Positions 45,517-54,545 of a stretch of DNA of 64,000 nucleotides are shown here, piece after piece. The number at the start of each line of letters is the position of its first letter. The first letter of the stretch is position 1. A model generated the notes under the pieces. It made no database searches. It worked only from the letters and a program-made list of their open reading frames with translations, and had not been told where the DNA came from. The DNA is from Mesostigma viride (Eukaryota > Streptophyta > Mesostigmatophyceae > Mesostigmatales > Mesostigmataceae): NCBI GenBank assembly GCA_009746045.1, contig RPFO01000702.1, positions 248,001 through 312,000 on the forward strand, given 5' to 3'. A program made the position numbers and the translations under genes.

Positions 45517-47160
45517 TTACATTAGTTCTTTAGCAGCGGCAAGTGAATTAGCAGTTATTTCTTTACCGGAAATCATTCTAGCTAGTTCGTGTGGTCTTTC
45601 TTCCAGATCCAGAGAGCGAGCAGTCACTGAAGTATTTGCGATCGTTTGAGTTTTTTCCACTAAAATATGCTGATTGGCTTTACCAGCAACTTGCGGCTGA
45701 TGGGTAATTACTATAACTTGTGCAACCGTGCTTAAAGTTTTTAGTCTCTCTCCTACAGAATCAGCAACACTACCGCTAACTCCCACATCCACCTCATCAA
45801 AAATAATAGTTTTTTTGGTAGCTTTATCAAATAATGCAGTTCTAAAGGCAAGCATGAATCTTGACAATTCACCCCCAGAAGCTATTTTATCAATGGGAGC
45901 TTTTGGCATACCCGGGTTGGTTGAAGCAAGAAACCTTACTTCATCTATGCCGTTAATTCCCGCATTCTTTTCTTCTGAATTAATTTCAATAACAAATAGT
46001 GCTTTTTTCATATCAAGCATCGACAACTCGTCCGTAGTTTTTTTCTCAAGCCCTCGGGCAGCTATTCGCCTATTTTCAGATAGTAATTGTGCTTTATGCA
46101 AATACTCCTGTTTAACAGTGAGCACTTTATCGTTTAGCTCTGCGCTATTTTTAATCTTCTGCTCAAGTGCTATAAGTCTCTGGCTGCTCTGTTGCATAAA
46201 GTTGCCTAATTCACTTACTGCATATCCATGTTTTCTAGCGATAGATCTAATGGCATATATTCTGTCTTCTATTTCTGGCAGCGAATGCTCTGATAAATCA
46301 AAACTGTGTAAAATATTAGTTAAAGCTGATTTCGCCTCTTCTACTTTATTATATATTTCTTCCAGGGAGATATTTACGTTACTATATATTTCAATATTGT
46401 CTGATTTACTTATATTTCTTTGAGCTTTAGCTATAATTTGTACTATATTACTTGCTTCTACATCATTTAAAATAGATTCTATCAACTTAATCTCTTTCTC
46501 TCTGGTTTGTAGACGTTTTTTAATTTCAGTTAACTCTTCTTCTTCCCCGTCTTTAATATCAAGAGCTCTTAGCTCCTGGCACATATGAGATAGATAATCT
46601 ATTTCTTTAATAATTGCTTCCTTCTCTGCGGCAGCTGTTAATAATTCAGAATGTAATTCTTGCCATAGTTTATATAGACCCATTACTTCTTTTTTTAATT
46701 GAATATTACCAGCAGATTGATCAAGTATTTCCAAGTGGGAAGAGTTTTTAAGAAGTAAAGTATGATTATGCTGACCATGAATTTCTAAAAGGTAATCAAA
46801 TAAATCAGAGGCTACCTTTTGAGTTACTAGATTATCATTAATAAGGAACTTTCTACGGCCGTTAGCGTACTGAATTCTCTTTATTATTATATCATCATCT
46901 GGATCTAGATTGATATCATACTCGGATAAATATTCAGCAGCTTGCTCTACCCTAGTAAAAGTAAGAACAACTACAGCTTTTTCTTGATTAGCACGTACAA
47001 CCTCTCCACTGGCCTTAGAACCTAAAGCAAATAGAATAGCGTCAAGTAATATGGACTTACCAGCGCCGGTTTGGCCGGTAATAACGCAAAACCCATCTTC
47101 AAAATCCAGGTCTAATTTCTCAATTAGTAGAAAATCCTGAATTGATAGGTTTTGCAGCAT
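45517..47160 (-). CDS. recN: DNA repair protein RecN
   Basis: RecN is an SMC-like ATPase that helps recombinational repair of double-strand breaks. The 547-residue product begins MLQNLSIQDFLLIEKLDLDF with Walker A ITGQTGAGKSILLDA near residues 28-42. Two long coiled coils with a central hinge region follow, and the C-terminal ABC half (IASGGELSRFMLAFRTAL, TIIFDEVDVGVSGSVAD, VIVITHQPQVA). Length is normal. It follows bamD by 9 bases on the same strand; the decayed transposase lies just downstream. Confidence 0.96.
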   Translation of the reverse strand: MLQNLSIQDFLLIEKLDLDFEDGFCVITGQTGAGKSILLDAILFALGSKASGEVVRANQEKAVVVLTFTRVEQAAEYLSEYDINLDPDDDIIIKRIQYANGRRKFLINDNLVTQKVASDLFDYLLEIHGQHNHTLLLKNSSHLEILDQSAGNIQLKKEVMGLYKLWQELHSELLTAAAEKEAIIKEIDYLSHMCQELRALDIKDGEEEELTEIKKRLQTREKEIKLIESILNDVEASNIVQIIAKAQRNISKSDNIEIYSNVNISLEEIYNKVEEAKSALTNILHSFDLSEHSLPEIEDRIYAIRSIARKHGYAVSELGNFMQQSSQRLIALEQKIKNSAELNDKVLTVKQEYLHKAQLLSENRRIAARGLEKKTTDELSMLDMKKALFVIEINSEEKNAGINGIDEVRFLASTNPGMPKAPIDKIASGGELSRFMLAFRTALFDKATKKTIIFDEVDVGVSGSVADSVGERLKTLSTVAQVIVITHQPQVAGKANQHILVEKTQTIANTSVTARSLDLEERPHELARMISGKEITANSLAAAKELM

Positions 47161-47169
47161 AAGGTAGCA

Positions 47170-47913
47170 TTATTTTAATAAATTACGCGCATTCTGAAGC
47201 CAGCTTCCGCTCGGATAATTATGACTAAGCACGGCAGCATATTTTTCTGCTTCGTCTTTTAAACCCAGCATTACATTACTCTCAACTAGCCTATATAATG
47301 CTTCTTCTGCATGCGAAGTAGTTTGGTATTCATCAATAACATTTTGAAATCTTTTGATAGCTGCTATTGGGTTTTTTCTTTTCAAGTAGTATCTCCCCAC
47401 AGACATTTCCTTACCTGCTAAATGGTCGTTTACTAAATCTATTTTAAGAGCAGCATCAATAGCGTACTTTGTACCAGGGAAGCGCCTCATTAGTTCTTCT
47501 AAACTTTCCTTTGCATATCTGGTCCTAGACTGATCCAATAAAACGCTTGAAATCTGAACGTAATTAGAGAGAGCTTTCAAATAATAAGCGTAAGCTATAT
47601 CTTCATGCCTTGGGTGTAGTTTTATGAATATGTCAAGTACATCAATTGCTTCGTCGTACTCACCGGCAACATACAAAGAGTAAGCTTGCATTAATTCTGC
47701 TTGAGGAGTTATTGCATTTCCAGGGTGCTGAAAAAATACCTTTTCAAAATGTTCTGCTGCTTTTTTATATTCACCTTTTTCAAGTTGGACTACACCGGCA
47801 TCATAGCTTTCCTGCGGAGGGATTATTTCTTCATCTTTCAATTTACTTTTACACGATATAAGAGAAAAAACCAATATACCAAACAAAGGTAAAATAAACT
47901 TTTTATTTTCCAT
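47170..47913 (-). CDS. bamD: Outer membrane assembly lipoprotein BamD
   Basis: BamD is the essential TPR lipoprotein of the BAM complex that folds outer-membrane barrels. The product (247 residues from ATG 47913; a TTG at 47928 is less likely) has a lipoprotein signal (ILVFSLISC, lipobox Cys near residue 21). Tandem TPR units follow (YDAGVVQLEKGEYKKAAEHFEKVFFQHPG, AEEALYRLVESNVMLGLKDEA), with the conserved YARESLEEL-like segment seen as YAKESLEELMRRFPGTKYA. It lies between tatA and recN. Confidence 0.95.
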   Translation of the reverse strand: MENKKFILPLFGILVFSLISCKSKLKDEEIIPPQESYDAGVVQLEKGEYKKAAEHFEKVFFQHPGNAITPQAELMQAYSLYVAGEYDEAIDVLDIFIKLHPRHEDIAYAYYLKALSNYVQISSVLLDQSRTRYAKESLEELMRRFPGTKYAIDAALKIDLVNDHLAGKEMSVGRYYLKRKNPIAAIKRFQNVIDEYQTTSHAEEALYRLVESNVMLGLKDEAEKYAAVLSHNYPSGSWLQNARNLLK

Positions 47914-47931
47914 AAACTCAATTATCAAATA

Positions 47932-48090
47932 TTACTTATCATTATTTTCGTCCTTACTGTCTTTCATTCCATCCCGAAAAGACTTAAGCCCTTTACTTAA
48001 ATCAGACATTACCTGAGGTAATTTTCCCGCCCCAAATAACACTAGAATAATCACCAAAATAATTAGCAATTGACCAGCACCAATGCTCAT
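47932..48090 (-). CDS. tatA: Sec-independent translocase protein TatA
   Basis: A 52-residue protein, easily missed for its size. It starts [20 protein letters not shown], a single helix of TatA type, followed by [23 protein letters not shown], the amphipathic helix and its FG-(x)-KLP hinge. A short charged tail follows. TatA polymerises to form the twin-arginine export pore. Its stop is 18 bases upstream of the bamD start on the same strand. tatB and tatC are not in the window. Confidence 0.93.
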   Translation of the reverse strand: MSIGAGQLLIILVIILVLFGAGKLPQVMSDLSKGLKSFRDGMKDSKDENNDK

Positions 48091-48251
48091 AAACTTTACC
48101 TAAATTAGAACTACACTTTTATCTTTCTTGCGATAATAACTAATATTCCTTGTTTTATCTACAAAAATATCAGCCTCTTTTTAGAATAATTTTAAGAGAT
48201 TAACATACTTAAGGTATACAAGACCAATGCTATAAAATTGGGGAATGTACA

Positions 48252-48326
48252 TGGTGACCCCTACGGGAATCGAACCCGTGTTTTCACCGTGAAAGGGTAA
48301 CGTCCTAACCGCTAGACGAAGGGGCC
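48252..48326 (-). tRNA. tRNA-Glu (TTC anticodon)
   Basis: On the minus strand a cloverleaf is formed. The acceptor is GGCCCCT / AGGGGTC with one G-U pair, the D arm has AGCGGTTAGGA and the anticodon loop CTTTCAC (anticodon TTC). The T arm is ACGGGTTCGATTCCCGT. CCA is encoded at the 3' end (48252-48254). Length is 75 bases. Confidence 0.97.
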
Positions 48327-48520
48327 ACAACTTACTGCGCATATAGCCACAGAGTTAAATATATTTATTTAGTAGTTAGATTGCGTCAGCAAGATTCTTT
48401 ATATAGATACAAATGATTTAATGCAACAAGTTTTTACAGATACGCTACTCAAATAATTTATTCGTTTGTAAAAAATAACTTTCTCATAAAAAATAAAACA
48501 GAATTAGAAACCTATTTATA

Positions 48521-48994
48521 ATGCCTATACCCAATAAGCCTTTCTATGCTCTTGTCTGGATTTTAGTGTTCCAATTTATAGGATTTGGTCTTGGCAGTAT
48601 TACCAGTTCAAATATGGATTGGTATCACACTATTATAAAGTCATCGCTAACCCCTCCGAATGTTGTTTTCCCGATAGTATGGAGCATATTATATACTTTG
48701 CTTGCCTTAGTGGGTCATTTTTTATGGCAAAATAGAGAAGAGCAAAAAGTAAATCACATATTGGTATTTTTTATAATACAGTTAGTACTGAACTGGCTGT
48801 GGACTCCAATTTTTTTTGGATGGCACTTAACTGGCATAGCTTTGGTAGATATCCTTATGATTGCAGCAATCACCGTATATATAACAATTAAAAGCTGGTC
48901 TAAGCATTCTATTATAGCATATGTCATGATAGTTTATTTATTATGGTTACTATTTGCTTCTTACCTCAATTTTGTAATATGGATAAGCTCTTAA
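48521..48994 (+). CDS. tspO: TspO/MBR family tryptophan-rich sensory protein
   Basis: A 157-residue five-helix membrane protein related to the mitochondrial translocator protein. Family marks include SLTPPNVVFPIVWSILYTLL near residues 42-61 and NWLWTPIFFGWHLTGIALVD near 90-109, with several Trp residues. TspO proteins bind tetrapyrroles and affect oxidative stress. It follows a short gap after the tRNA gene and is divergent from it. Confidence 0.92.
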   Translation: MPIPNKPFYALVWILVFQFIGFGLGSITSSNMDWYHTIIKSSLTPPNVVFPIVWSILYTLLALVGHFLWQNREEQKVNHILVFFIIQLVLNWLWTPIFFGWHLTGIALVDILMIAAITVYITIKSWSKHSIIAYVMIVYLLWLLFASYLNFVIWISS

Positions 48995-49133
48995 AATCCC
49001 GAGATACCAAGTCATAAGTAGGAACTATTATTTTTTCGTGGTAACTGACGCTTTATTTAACTCACAATTCAAGAATCTTAAAACTTCTTGTTAACGGAAA
49101 TTGATAATAGACTATTCTGTAAGACGCCGCTTA

Positions 49134-49781
49134 CTACTGCGGCCTATCGATATTGGTTAAATACCAGGTAGGGTCACTACTTAAAGTGCTTTTAGAAAAA
49201 GTCCATTCTTCCTGTAAGTTCTTAATTTTATCAGTAATATTATTACCGGTAAATAACACCTTTATGAAAATGTTATTACCAAATAAGTATATGTCAGATA
49301 TGTAAACCTCAAGCTTATTGTCATTTGAATTAAAATTACCGTAGTTTGAAGCTATTGTTTTAAAACTGTCAATATACCTTTTATCTACTAGTTCTTCTAA
49401 TTGTTTCTCATCATTTTGCAAAGCAGATTCAACTATCATTTGAAAAGCCAATTTTGCGCCATTAGCGAAACGCTGAATATCAAAAGCAGGAACTTTATCT
49501 AACACTTCTTGCAGTCCTTTCTCAACCGCTTCTTTATTCTCTTCTAAAACAACACCTTTTAAATTTGGTTTACTTGCTTTTAAGAATTTTGGCTTTAATA
49601 TGCTTGCAGTACTAGCACTATATGTTACGTCTTTTAGTTTACTACCTATATTCTCACCAAAAAAGCTGTTGTTTTTAGCTGGATCGTCACCTGAGGTTTT
49701 TCCTAAAGTAGATATGAGCTTATTTATTATAAAAAAAGCAATAGCTGCAAAAATTATAAGTTCCAAAATTTGACCTGACAT
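49134..49781 (-). CDS. Tim44-domain protein (TimA-like)
   Basis: A 215-residue protein with an N-terminal membrane helix (about residues 5-23), a polar linker of about 60 residues and a C-terminal Tim44-like domain. The domain shows FDIQRFANGAKLAFQMIVESALQND, LEELVDKRYIDSF and a C-terminal EEWTFSK...WYLTNID. Bacterial relatives are inner-membrane proteins related to mitochondrial Tim44, common in alphaproteobacteria; their function is poorly known. Confidence 0.88.
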   Translation of the reverse strand: MSGQILELIIFAAIAFFIINKLISTLGKTSGDDPAKNNSFFGENIGSKLKDVTYSASTASILKPKFLKASKPNLKGVVLEENKEAVEKGLQEVLDKVPAFDIQRFANGAKLAFQMIVESALQNDEKQLEELVDKRYIDSFKTIASNYGNFNSNDNKLEVYISDIYLFGNNIFIKVLFTGNNITDKIKNLQEEWTFSKSTLSSDPTWYLTNIDRPQ

Positions 49782-50019
49782 TACCGAAATCCACCTGTAA
49801 AATACCTAAGACCATTCTATAACTAGAACAAATAATATGCAAATGATGATTTAGCTGATTAGCTCATATTATATATTTAATTTGATTGTATTTAGTGTTA
49901 AAAGCACAGCTAACGCCTGTATTTAATTTAAGAATTGGTTATACCTTAGATTATTTTTGCGATTTGTTAAATTAAGTTATACGATTGCCTATTATGGTAA
50001 TTTAAATGGCATATTCTAT

Positions 50020-50931
50020 ATGGGTATACAAAATTTTGCTTGGAGTGTTTTTGCTTGCGTAGTAGTTGCTCTCTTGATCTTCGATTTAGGAGTATTCAAT
50101 AGAAAAGATGAAGTAATTACCCTCAAAAAAAGCATGTATCTTAGTTTTTTTTATATAACTATATCGTGCTTATTTGGTTTGTTTGTTTTTAATGAATTTG
50201 GCTCAGGAAGCGCAAGTGAATATTATACGGGATTCCTTCTAGAGAAAACTATGTCGCTTGACAATATTTTTATGATATCAATGATTTTCAAATTTTTTAA
50301 AATTCCTCAACAATACCAGCATAGAGTTTTATTTTGGGGAATATTAGGAGTAATCATTTTAAGAGCTGTAATGATTTATGCCGGAGCAGCTTTACTTGAG
50401 CAATTTTCGTGGATATTATTTATTTTAGCCGCGGTTCTTATCGTTACCGGTATTAAGACTCTATACATGCTTGATAAGCCTGCTACCAAAATAAACGATA
50501 CTTTTATCTATAAATGGCTTAGCAGTCATTTAAATCTTCATCCGGAATTAGTCGGTAATAAATTTACTATTCGAAAGGAAGGTAAACTATTTTTTACTCC
50601 CTTATTTATGGCATTGGTTACTATTGAATCAATGGACCTGATCTTTGCCATTGATAGTATACCCGCTATTTTTGCAGTTACCCAAAATAGCTTTATAGTA
50701 TATAGCTCCAATATTTTTGCTATTTTAGGGCTTAGAGCTTTGTTTTTTTGCTTGGAGGATATTGTAGAAAGATTCAAATATATTAAATATTCTCTTGCTG
50801 TTATTTTGATCTTAATAGGAATTAAAATCTTTGTTGCGCATTTTGTGCCGATACCGAAATTGATTCCGCTTTTAATAACTATAGTTTTGATATTAACAGG
50901 AATCGGCGTCTCGGTAATTAAGGCAAAATGA
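50020..50931 (+). CDS. TerC/Alx family integral membrane protein
   Basis: A multi-pass protein of about 303 residues from ATG 50020 (the frame opens earlier with a TTG, but this ATG matches where TerC proteins usually begin). Family marks are FDLGVFNRKDEVITLKKSMY, LEKTMSLDNIFMISMIFKFF near residues 68-87 and a second half with ESMDLIFAIDSIPAIFAVTQ. TerC-family proteins are linked to Mn2+ efflux and tellurite resistance. Many are preceded by a Mn riboswitch; I see no such element here. Confidence 0.9.
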   Translation: MGIQNFAWSVFACVVVALLIFDLGVFNRKDEVITLKKSMYLSFFYITISCLFGLFVFNEFGSGSASEYYTGFLLEKTMSLDNIFMISMIFKFFKIPQQYQHRVLFWGILGVIILRAVMIYAGAALLEQFSWILFILAAVLIVTGIKTLYMLDKPATKINDTFIYKWLSSHLNLHPELVGNKFTIRKEGKLFFTPLFMALVTIESMDLIFAIDSIPAIFAVTQNSFIVYSSNIFAILGLRALFFCLEDIVERFKYIKYSLAVILILIGIKIFVAHFVPIPKLIPLLITIVLILTGIGVSVIKAK

Positions 50932-51176
50932 AATAATCACCGGTATAAAACTGTGGTAAATTTACATATTAAAAAAATTTGTCTTATTTATAATAAACGT
51001 AATCATTGCTCATTGTACATCTGAGCTTTTATACTCAGCTCGTAATTGACGTTTAGGGCATCTCTTAGGGAGAAGGCTCGTAATAGACTTAAGTGGCTAA
51101 TCCATAATTTTGGTAGTCACTAATTAATTTGTTTTAAGTAAATATTTATTAACCGTAAATAAAAAAGGGAAAAACT

Positions 51177-52376
51177 ATGGCAAAAAAATCAAAATTGTTA
51201 AAAAATCTGTTAACAACAGTTTCTACTTTAGCCGTGATCACTACTGCAGTTAACACTTACGCTGCTCTTGATTCTGACGACATATATAATGCTGGAGTAG
51301 CTGGGAATTCGGCAGGTATACTAGCAGAAGCATTGACTATAACAACTGCTTCAGGGATAGAAGATGCAATTAAGCGTTTAACTCCGACTGAAACACCTAT
51401 ACTTGCAGATTTAACAAGAGATGTTAGTTCTAATATAATAGCAAATCGGATAGGCGGTAGACCTCAGGTTCTTGATCACAAAGCAGAATTAGCTTCAGCC
51501 GGAAATAGCGGTTTATCTGCCGGTGATTATACTACTGCATACGGTGTATGGGGTAACCCTTCTATGCTTAAAGTAAAACAGAAAGCCAATAAAGGAGCAG
51601 CGGGTTACAAGGCTTCAGTAGGCGGAGCAAGCTTAGGTTTTGATACCAAGGCTAATGAGGATATGGTTATCGGTCTTGCCCTTTCATATCTAAATACCCA
51701 TGTTAAGCATAAAGATTTCAAATCTGGTGATAAAACAAAGGTTGACTCCGTTATGCTTTCTATATACGGTTTACAACAACTCACAGATAATTGGTATACA
51801 CACGGTATTGTAACCGTAGGAACTAATAAAGTAAAAACTAAAGAAACAAGAAGAACAGGTAATACAACTACTGAGCTTGCTTCTGGTAACTACAGATCTA
51901 TGTCTTTCTCAGGAGAATTAATGCTGGGCTATAATACTTATCTAAAGCAAGCGTCGTTTACTCCAATGGTAGGGGTTAGAGTAACAAAGGTTAATAGTGC
52001 TGGATATACAGAGACTGGTACAGCTAATCAAAACTTAATAGTTTCTAGAAAAGAGCTAAATAGAGTAGAATTAGTAGCAGGAGCGAGGATCTACGGGTCT
52101 GACTATACGTTAAATGGATTAACCATCCTTCCTGAGATGCATGGATTCGTAAACCAGGATCTAATAGGGAAAAAAGCAAAATCTGATGTTAGGTTAACCT
52201 CAGTAGAAGGCAATCTTAGGACTAAAGGTGGAAAACCAATTAAGACTTTATTTAATGCCGGTCTGAGCTTAAACACATCTTATAACAAGATGGAATATGG
52301 TTTAGGTTATGATGCACACATGGCTAAAAAATATGTAGCGCACCAAGCTAATTTAAGGGTTAGAGTTAACTTCTAA
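51177..52376 (+). CDS. Autotransporter barrel with minimal passenger (Sca-type)
   Basis: A 399-residue protein with a signal peptide (residues 1-29, ending TYA) and a short helical linker (about 40-95) of the kind that precedes autotransporter barrels: ALTITTASGIEDAIKRLTPTE, SSNIIANRIGG. A beta-barrel follows from about residue 112 to the end (YGVWGNPSML, AGYKASVGGASLGFDT, final RVNF with terminal Phe). It resembles the translocator domains of Rickettsia Sca/OmpB proteins, yet almost no passenger is present. It may be a porin-like derivative. A strong terminator follows. Confidence 0.87.
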   Translation: MAKKSKLLKNLLTTVSTLAVITTAVNTYAALDSDDIYNAGVAGNSAGILAEALTITTASGIEDAIKRLTPTETPILADLTRDVSSNIIANRIGGRPQVLDHKAELASAGNSGLSAGDYTTAYGVWGNPSMLKVKQKANKGAAGYKASVGGASLGFDTKANEDMVIGLALSYLNTHVKHKDFKSGDKTKVDSVMLSIYGLQQLTDNWYTHGIVTVGTNKVKTKETRRTGNTTTELASGNYRSMSFSGELMLGYNTYLKQASFTPMVGVRVTKVNSAGYTETGTANQNLIVSRKELNRVELVAGARIYGSDYTLNGLTILPEMHGFVNQDLIGKKAKSDVRLTSVEGNLRTKGGKPIKTLFNAGLSLNTSYNKMEYGLGYDAHMAKKYVAHQANLRVRVNF

Positions 52377-52424
52377 TATCCTTTTAAACCATACATTTGT
52401 TGAAGTATTTTAAATAAATACATT

Positions 52425-52462
52425 AAAAGCCTCTGTAAAATTTACAGGGGCTTTTCTTTATT
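52425..52462 (+). terminator. Strong rho-independent terminator after the autotransporter barrel gene
   Basis: AAAAGCCTCTGTAAA (52425-52439) pairs almost perfectly with TTTACAGGGGCTTTT (52441-52455), one G-U pair, and runs into TTTTCTTT. It can act in both directions. Confidence 0.85.
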
Positions 52463-52664
52463 GCCTCTATATGATATTGTAATTGAAGTTTTTTGGGTGC
52501 GGTGTATATCAATTCTATTTCTTCCATAAATCGGGTATTTATAGTTTTTCCCCAAAATTAATTAGTTATATGGAATCAAGATGCTATATCCTGCAAAAAC
52601 CTTACTCAAGGAAATATGGCTTTTTAACGAAATTATTATTGTATAAGGTAATACTGCCTACATT

Positions 52665-54545
52665 ATGAATGGTCAAAAATCTTCTATCGGTTTAAGTCTT
52701 AAAAGAAAAGTAATCAAGGTCCTTAGGCTTTTACTATTTGGAATCCTATATACAAGAATATCAGTATTAAAATTAAGGCATTATTTTTCAAAAAGAACCA
52801 AAAAACTTCTTAGAACGAAGAAGAAGCTTCCGGAAACATTAAATAATAGAATTAAGTTCAATAAAAATTTAGCAAGACAAATATTTATCTGGGACACTAC
52901 AGAGAATGCAATAAAAATCAGGTTAATTTTGGTAATTACAGGTTTTTTACTGTTTTTTTCCATTGTGGCTATAAGGCTAATCTTTATAGCAAGTACCGAT
53001 TTCATTGAAGCTAATAAGTTTCTTGGCAAAAACAACACGCTTAGACGTGATATTGTTGATAGGTACGGTAACTTACTAGCAGTAAATTTACCTATAGCTT
53101 CATTATACGCCAAACCTCAAAAAATCGTTGATACTAACTCTTTAGCACAAAAATTAATTACTGTTTTTCCGGAATTGGAAAAGAAAAAGGTATTAGAATT
53201 ACTCCGAAGTGATAAGAAATTTGTGTGGATAAAAAGAGACATTTCACCGAAACAGCAAGAGCATATATATAACCTTGGTATACCTGGTCTTGAATTTGAA
53301 AGAGAACAAAAAAGAATATATACTTACGGTAATTTGTTGTCTCATATTGTAGGTTATGTAGGCCGCGACATGGAAGGATTAGCAGGCATCGAAAAATTTT
53401 TTGATAAGCTATTAACAACCAAGGATGAAGATATTCATCCGAATGGTTTGAGTTTACAACTCTCTATAGATGTCAGAGTACAAAGTATACTCGAAGAGGA
53501 AATTGCCAAAACCGTTCAAAAATTTAAGGCTAAGGGAGCAGCCGGTATTATTGTCGATCCAAATAACGGAGAGATAATTGCCATGGTTAGTAATCCTGAT
53601 TTTGATCCACATTACCCAGGTAATGCTGCAAGTAATCAGTTGTTTAACATGGTTACCCAAGGAGCTTACGAAATGGGTTCCGGAATGAAAGCTCTAACTT
53701 TAGCAATAGGGCTTGATACTGGCGTTATCTCAATGAACGATGCTTATGACCTGAGTTATATGAAGGTAGGTAAATTTAAGGTAAAAGATTATCATCCTGT
53801 CAAAGGCTGGCATAGTATCGGACAAATATTCCTCCACTCCAGTAATATAGGCGTAAGCCAGATAATGCTTGAGATTGGTAAAAACAGCTTAAGAAACTAT
53901 CTGAAAAAACTGAAGTTATTAGACAAGCTTGAAATTGAATTAGCAGAAAGAGCAAGGCCTCTTTTCCCTCCCTATTCAAGGTGGAATGATTTAAGTTTAG
54001 TAACAATGTCGTACGGTTATGCGATTTCAGAAAGCCCTGCTCATTTTGTGCAAGCAATGATGCCACTTGTTAATGGCGGTATCATGTACCCCCTTACTCT
54101 ACTTAAGAGAAAAACCGGTGAACCGGTTATAGGAGAACGTATTTTTAAGGAAAACACCTCGAAATACATGAAACAACTTATGAGGTTAGTAGTTTTAGAA
54201 GGTACTGGTAAAAAGGCAGAAGTAAAGGGATATTATGTAGGAGGAAAAACAGGAACGGCAGAAAAAGTTATTGGTGGTAAATATTATAAGGATAAAAGAA
54301 TGTCTTCGTTTTTTGGAATCATGCCGGCTACAAATCCTAAGTATATTATTTATGTAATAGTGGACGAGCCACAAGGTATTAAGGAAACATATGGTTTTGC
54401 AGGGGGCGGTTGGACAGCTGCTCCAACTGTTGGAGCGATTTTTGAGCGAATGGCAGTCTTATACGGAATGAATAAACTTGAGGAACATGATCCAGAAGTT
54501 CAAGAATTAAATGATATTGATTATATAATAAATGGCCGGACCTAA
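52665..54545 (+). CDS. ftsI: Peptidoglycan D,D-transpeptidase FtsI (PBP3)
   Basis: FtsI cross-links septal peptidoglycan during division. The 626-residue product has a long basic N-terminus, a membrane helix (about residues 90-110), a pedestal domain (NTLRRDIVDRYGNLLAVNLP) and the transpeptidase domain. Active-site motifs are Ser-X-X-Lys as GSGMKALT near residue 338, Ser-Ser-Asn as HSSNIGVSQ near 390, and Lys-Thr-Gly as GGKTGTAEK near 526. It leads the ftsI-murE-murF-mraY cluster. No mraZ, mraW or ftsL precede it here. Confidence 0.95.
   Translation: MNGQKSSIGLSLKRKVIKVLRLLLFGILYTRISVLKLRHYFSKRTKKLLRTKKKLPETLNNRIKFNKNLARQIFIWDTTENAIKIRLILVITGFLLFFSIVAIRLIFIASTDFIEANKFLGKNNTLRRDIVDRYGNLLAVNLPIASLYAKPQKIVDTNSLAQKLITVFPELEKKKVLELLRSDKKFVWIKRDISPKQQEHIYNLGIPGLEFEREQKRIYTYGNLLSHIVGYVGRDMEGLAGIEKFFDKLLTTKDEDIHPNGLSLQLSIDVRVQSILEEEIAKTVQKFKAKGAAGIIVDPNNGEIIAMVSNPDFDPHYPGNAASNQLFNMVTQGAYEMGSGMKALTLAIGLDTGVISMNDAYDLSYMKVGKFKVKDYHPVKGWHSIGQIFLHSSNIGVSQIMLEIGKNSLRNYLKKLKLLDKLEIELAERARPLFPPYSRWNDLSLVTMSYGYAISESPAHFVQAMMPLVNGGIMYPLTLLKRKTGEPVIGERIFKENTSKYMKQLMRLVVLEGTGKKAEVKGYYVGGKTGTAEKVIGGKYYKDKRMSSFFGIMPATNPKYIIYVIVDEPQGIKETYGFAGGGWTAAPTVGAIFERMAVLYGMNKLEEHDPEVQELNDIDYIINGRT

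Noticed and set aside
45728-46423. 231-codon plus-strand frame inside recN
   Set aside because: Antisense shadow of RecN, which has all family motifs.
49800-50019. Mn-type (yybP-ykoY) riboswitch before the TerC-family gene
   Set aside because: The conserved G-rich core of that riboswitch is not visible.
52483-52668. Possible 61-residue gene before ftsI
   Set aside because: No ribosome site or recognisable family, it overlaps the ftsI start, and its composition looks like random AT-rich sequence.
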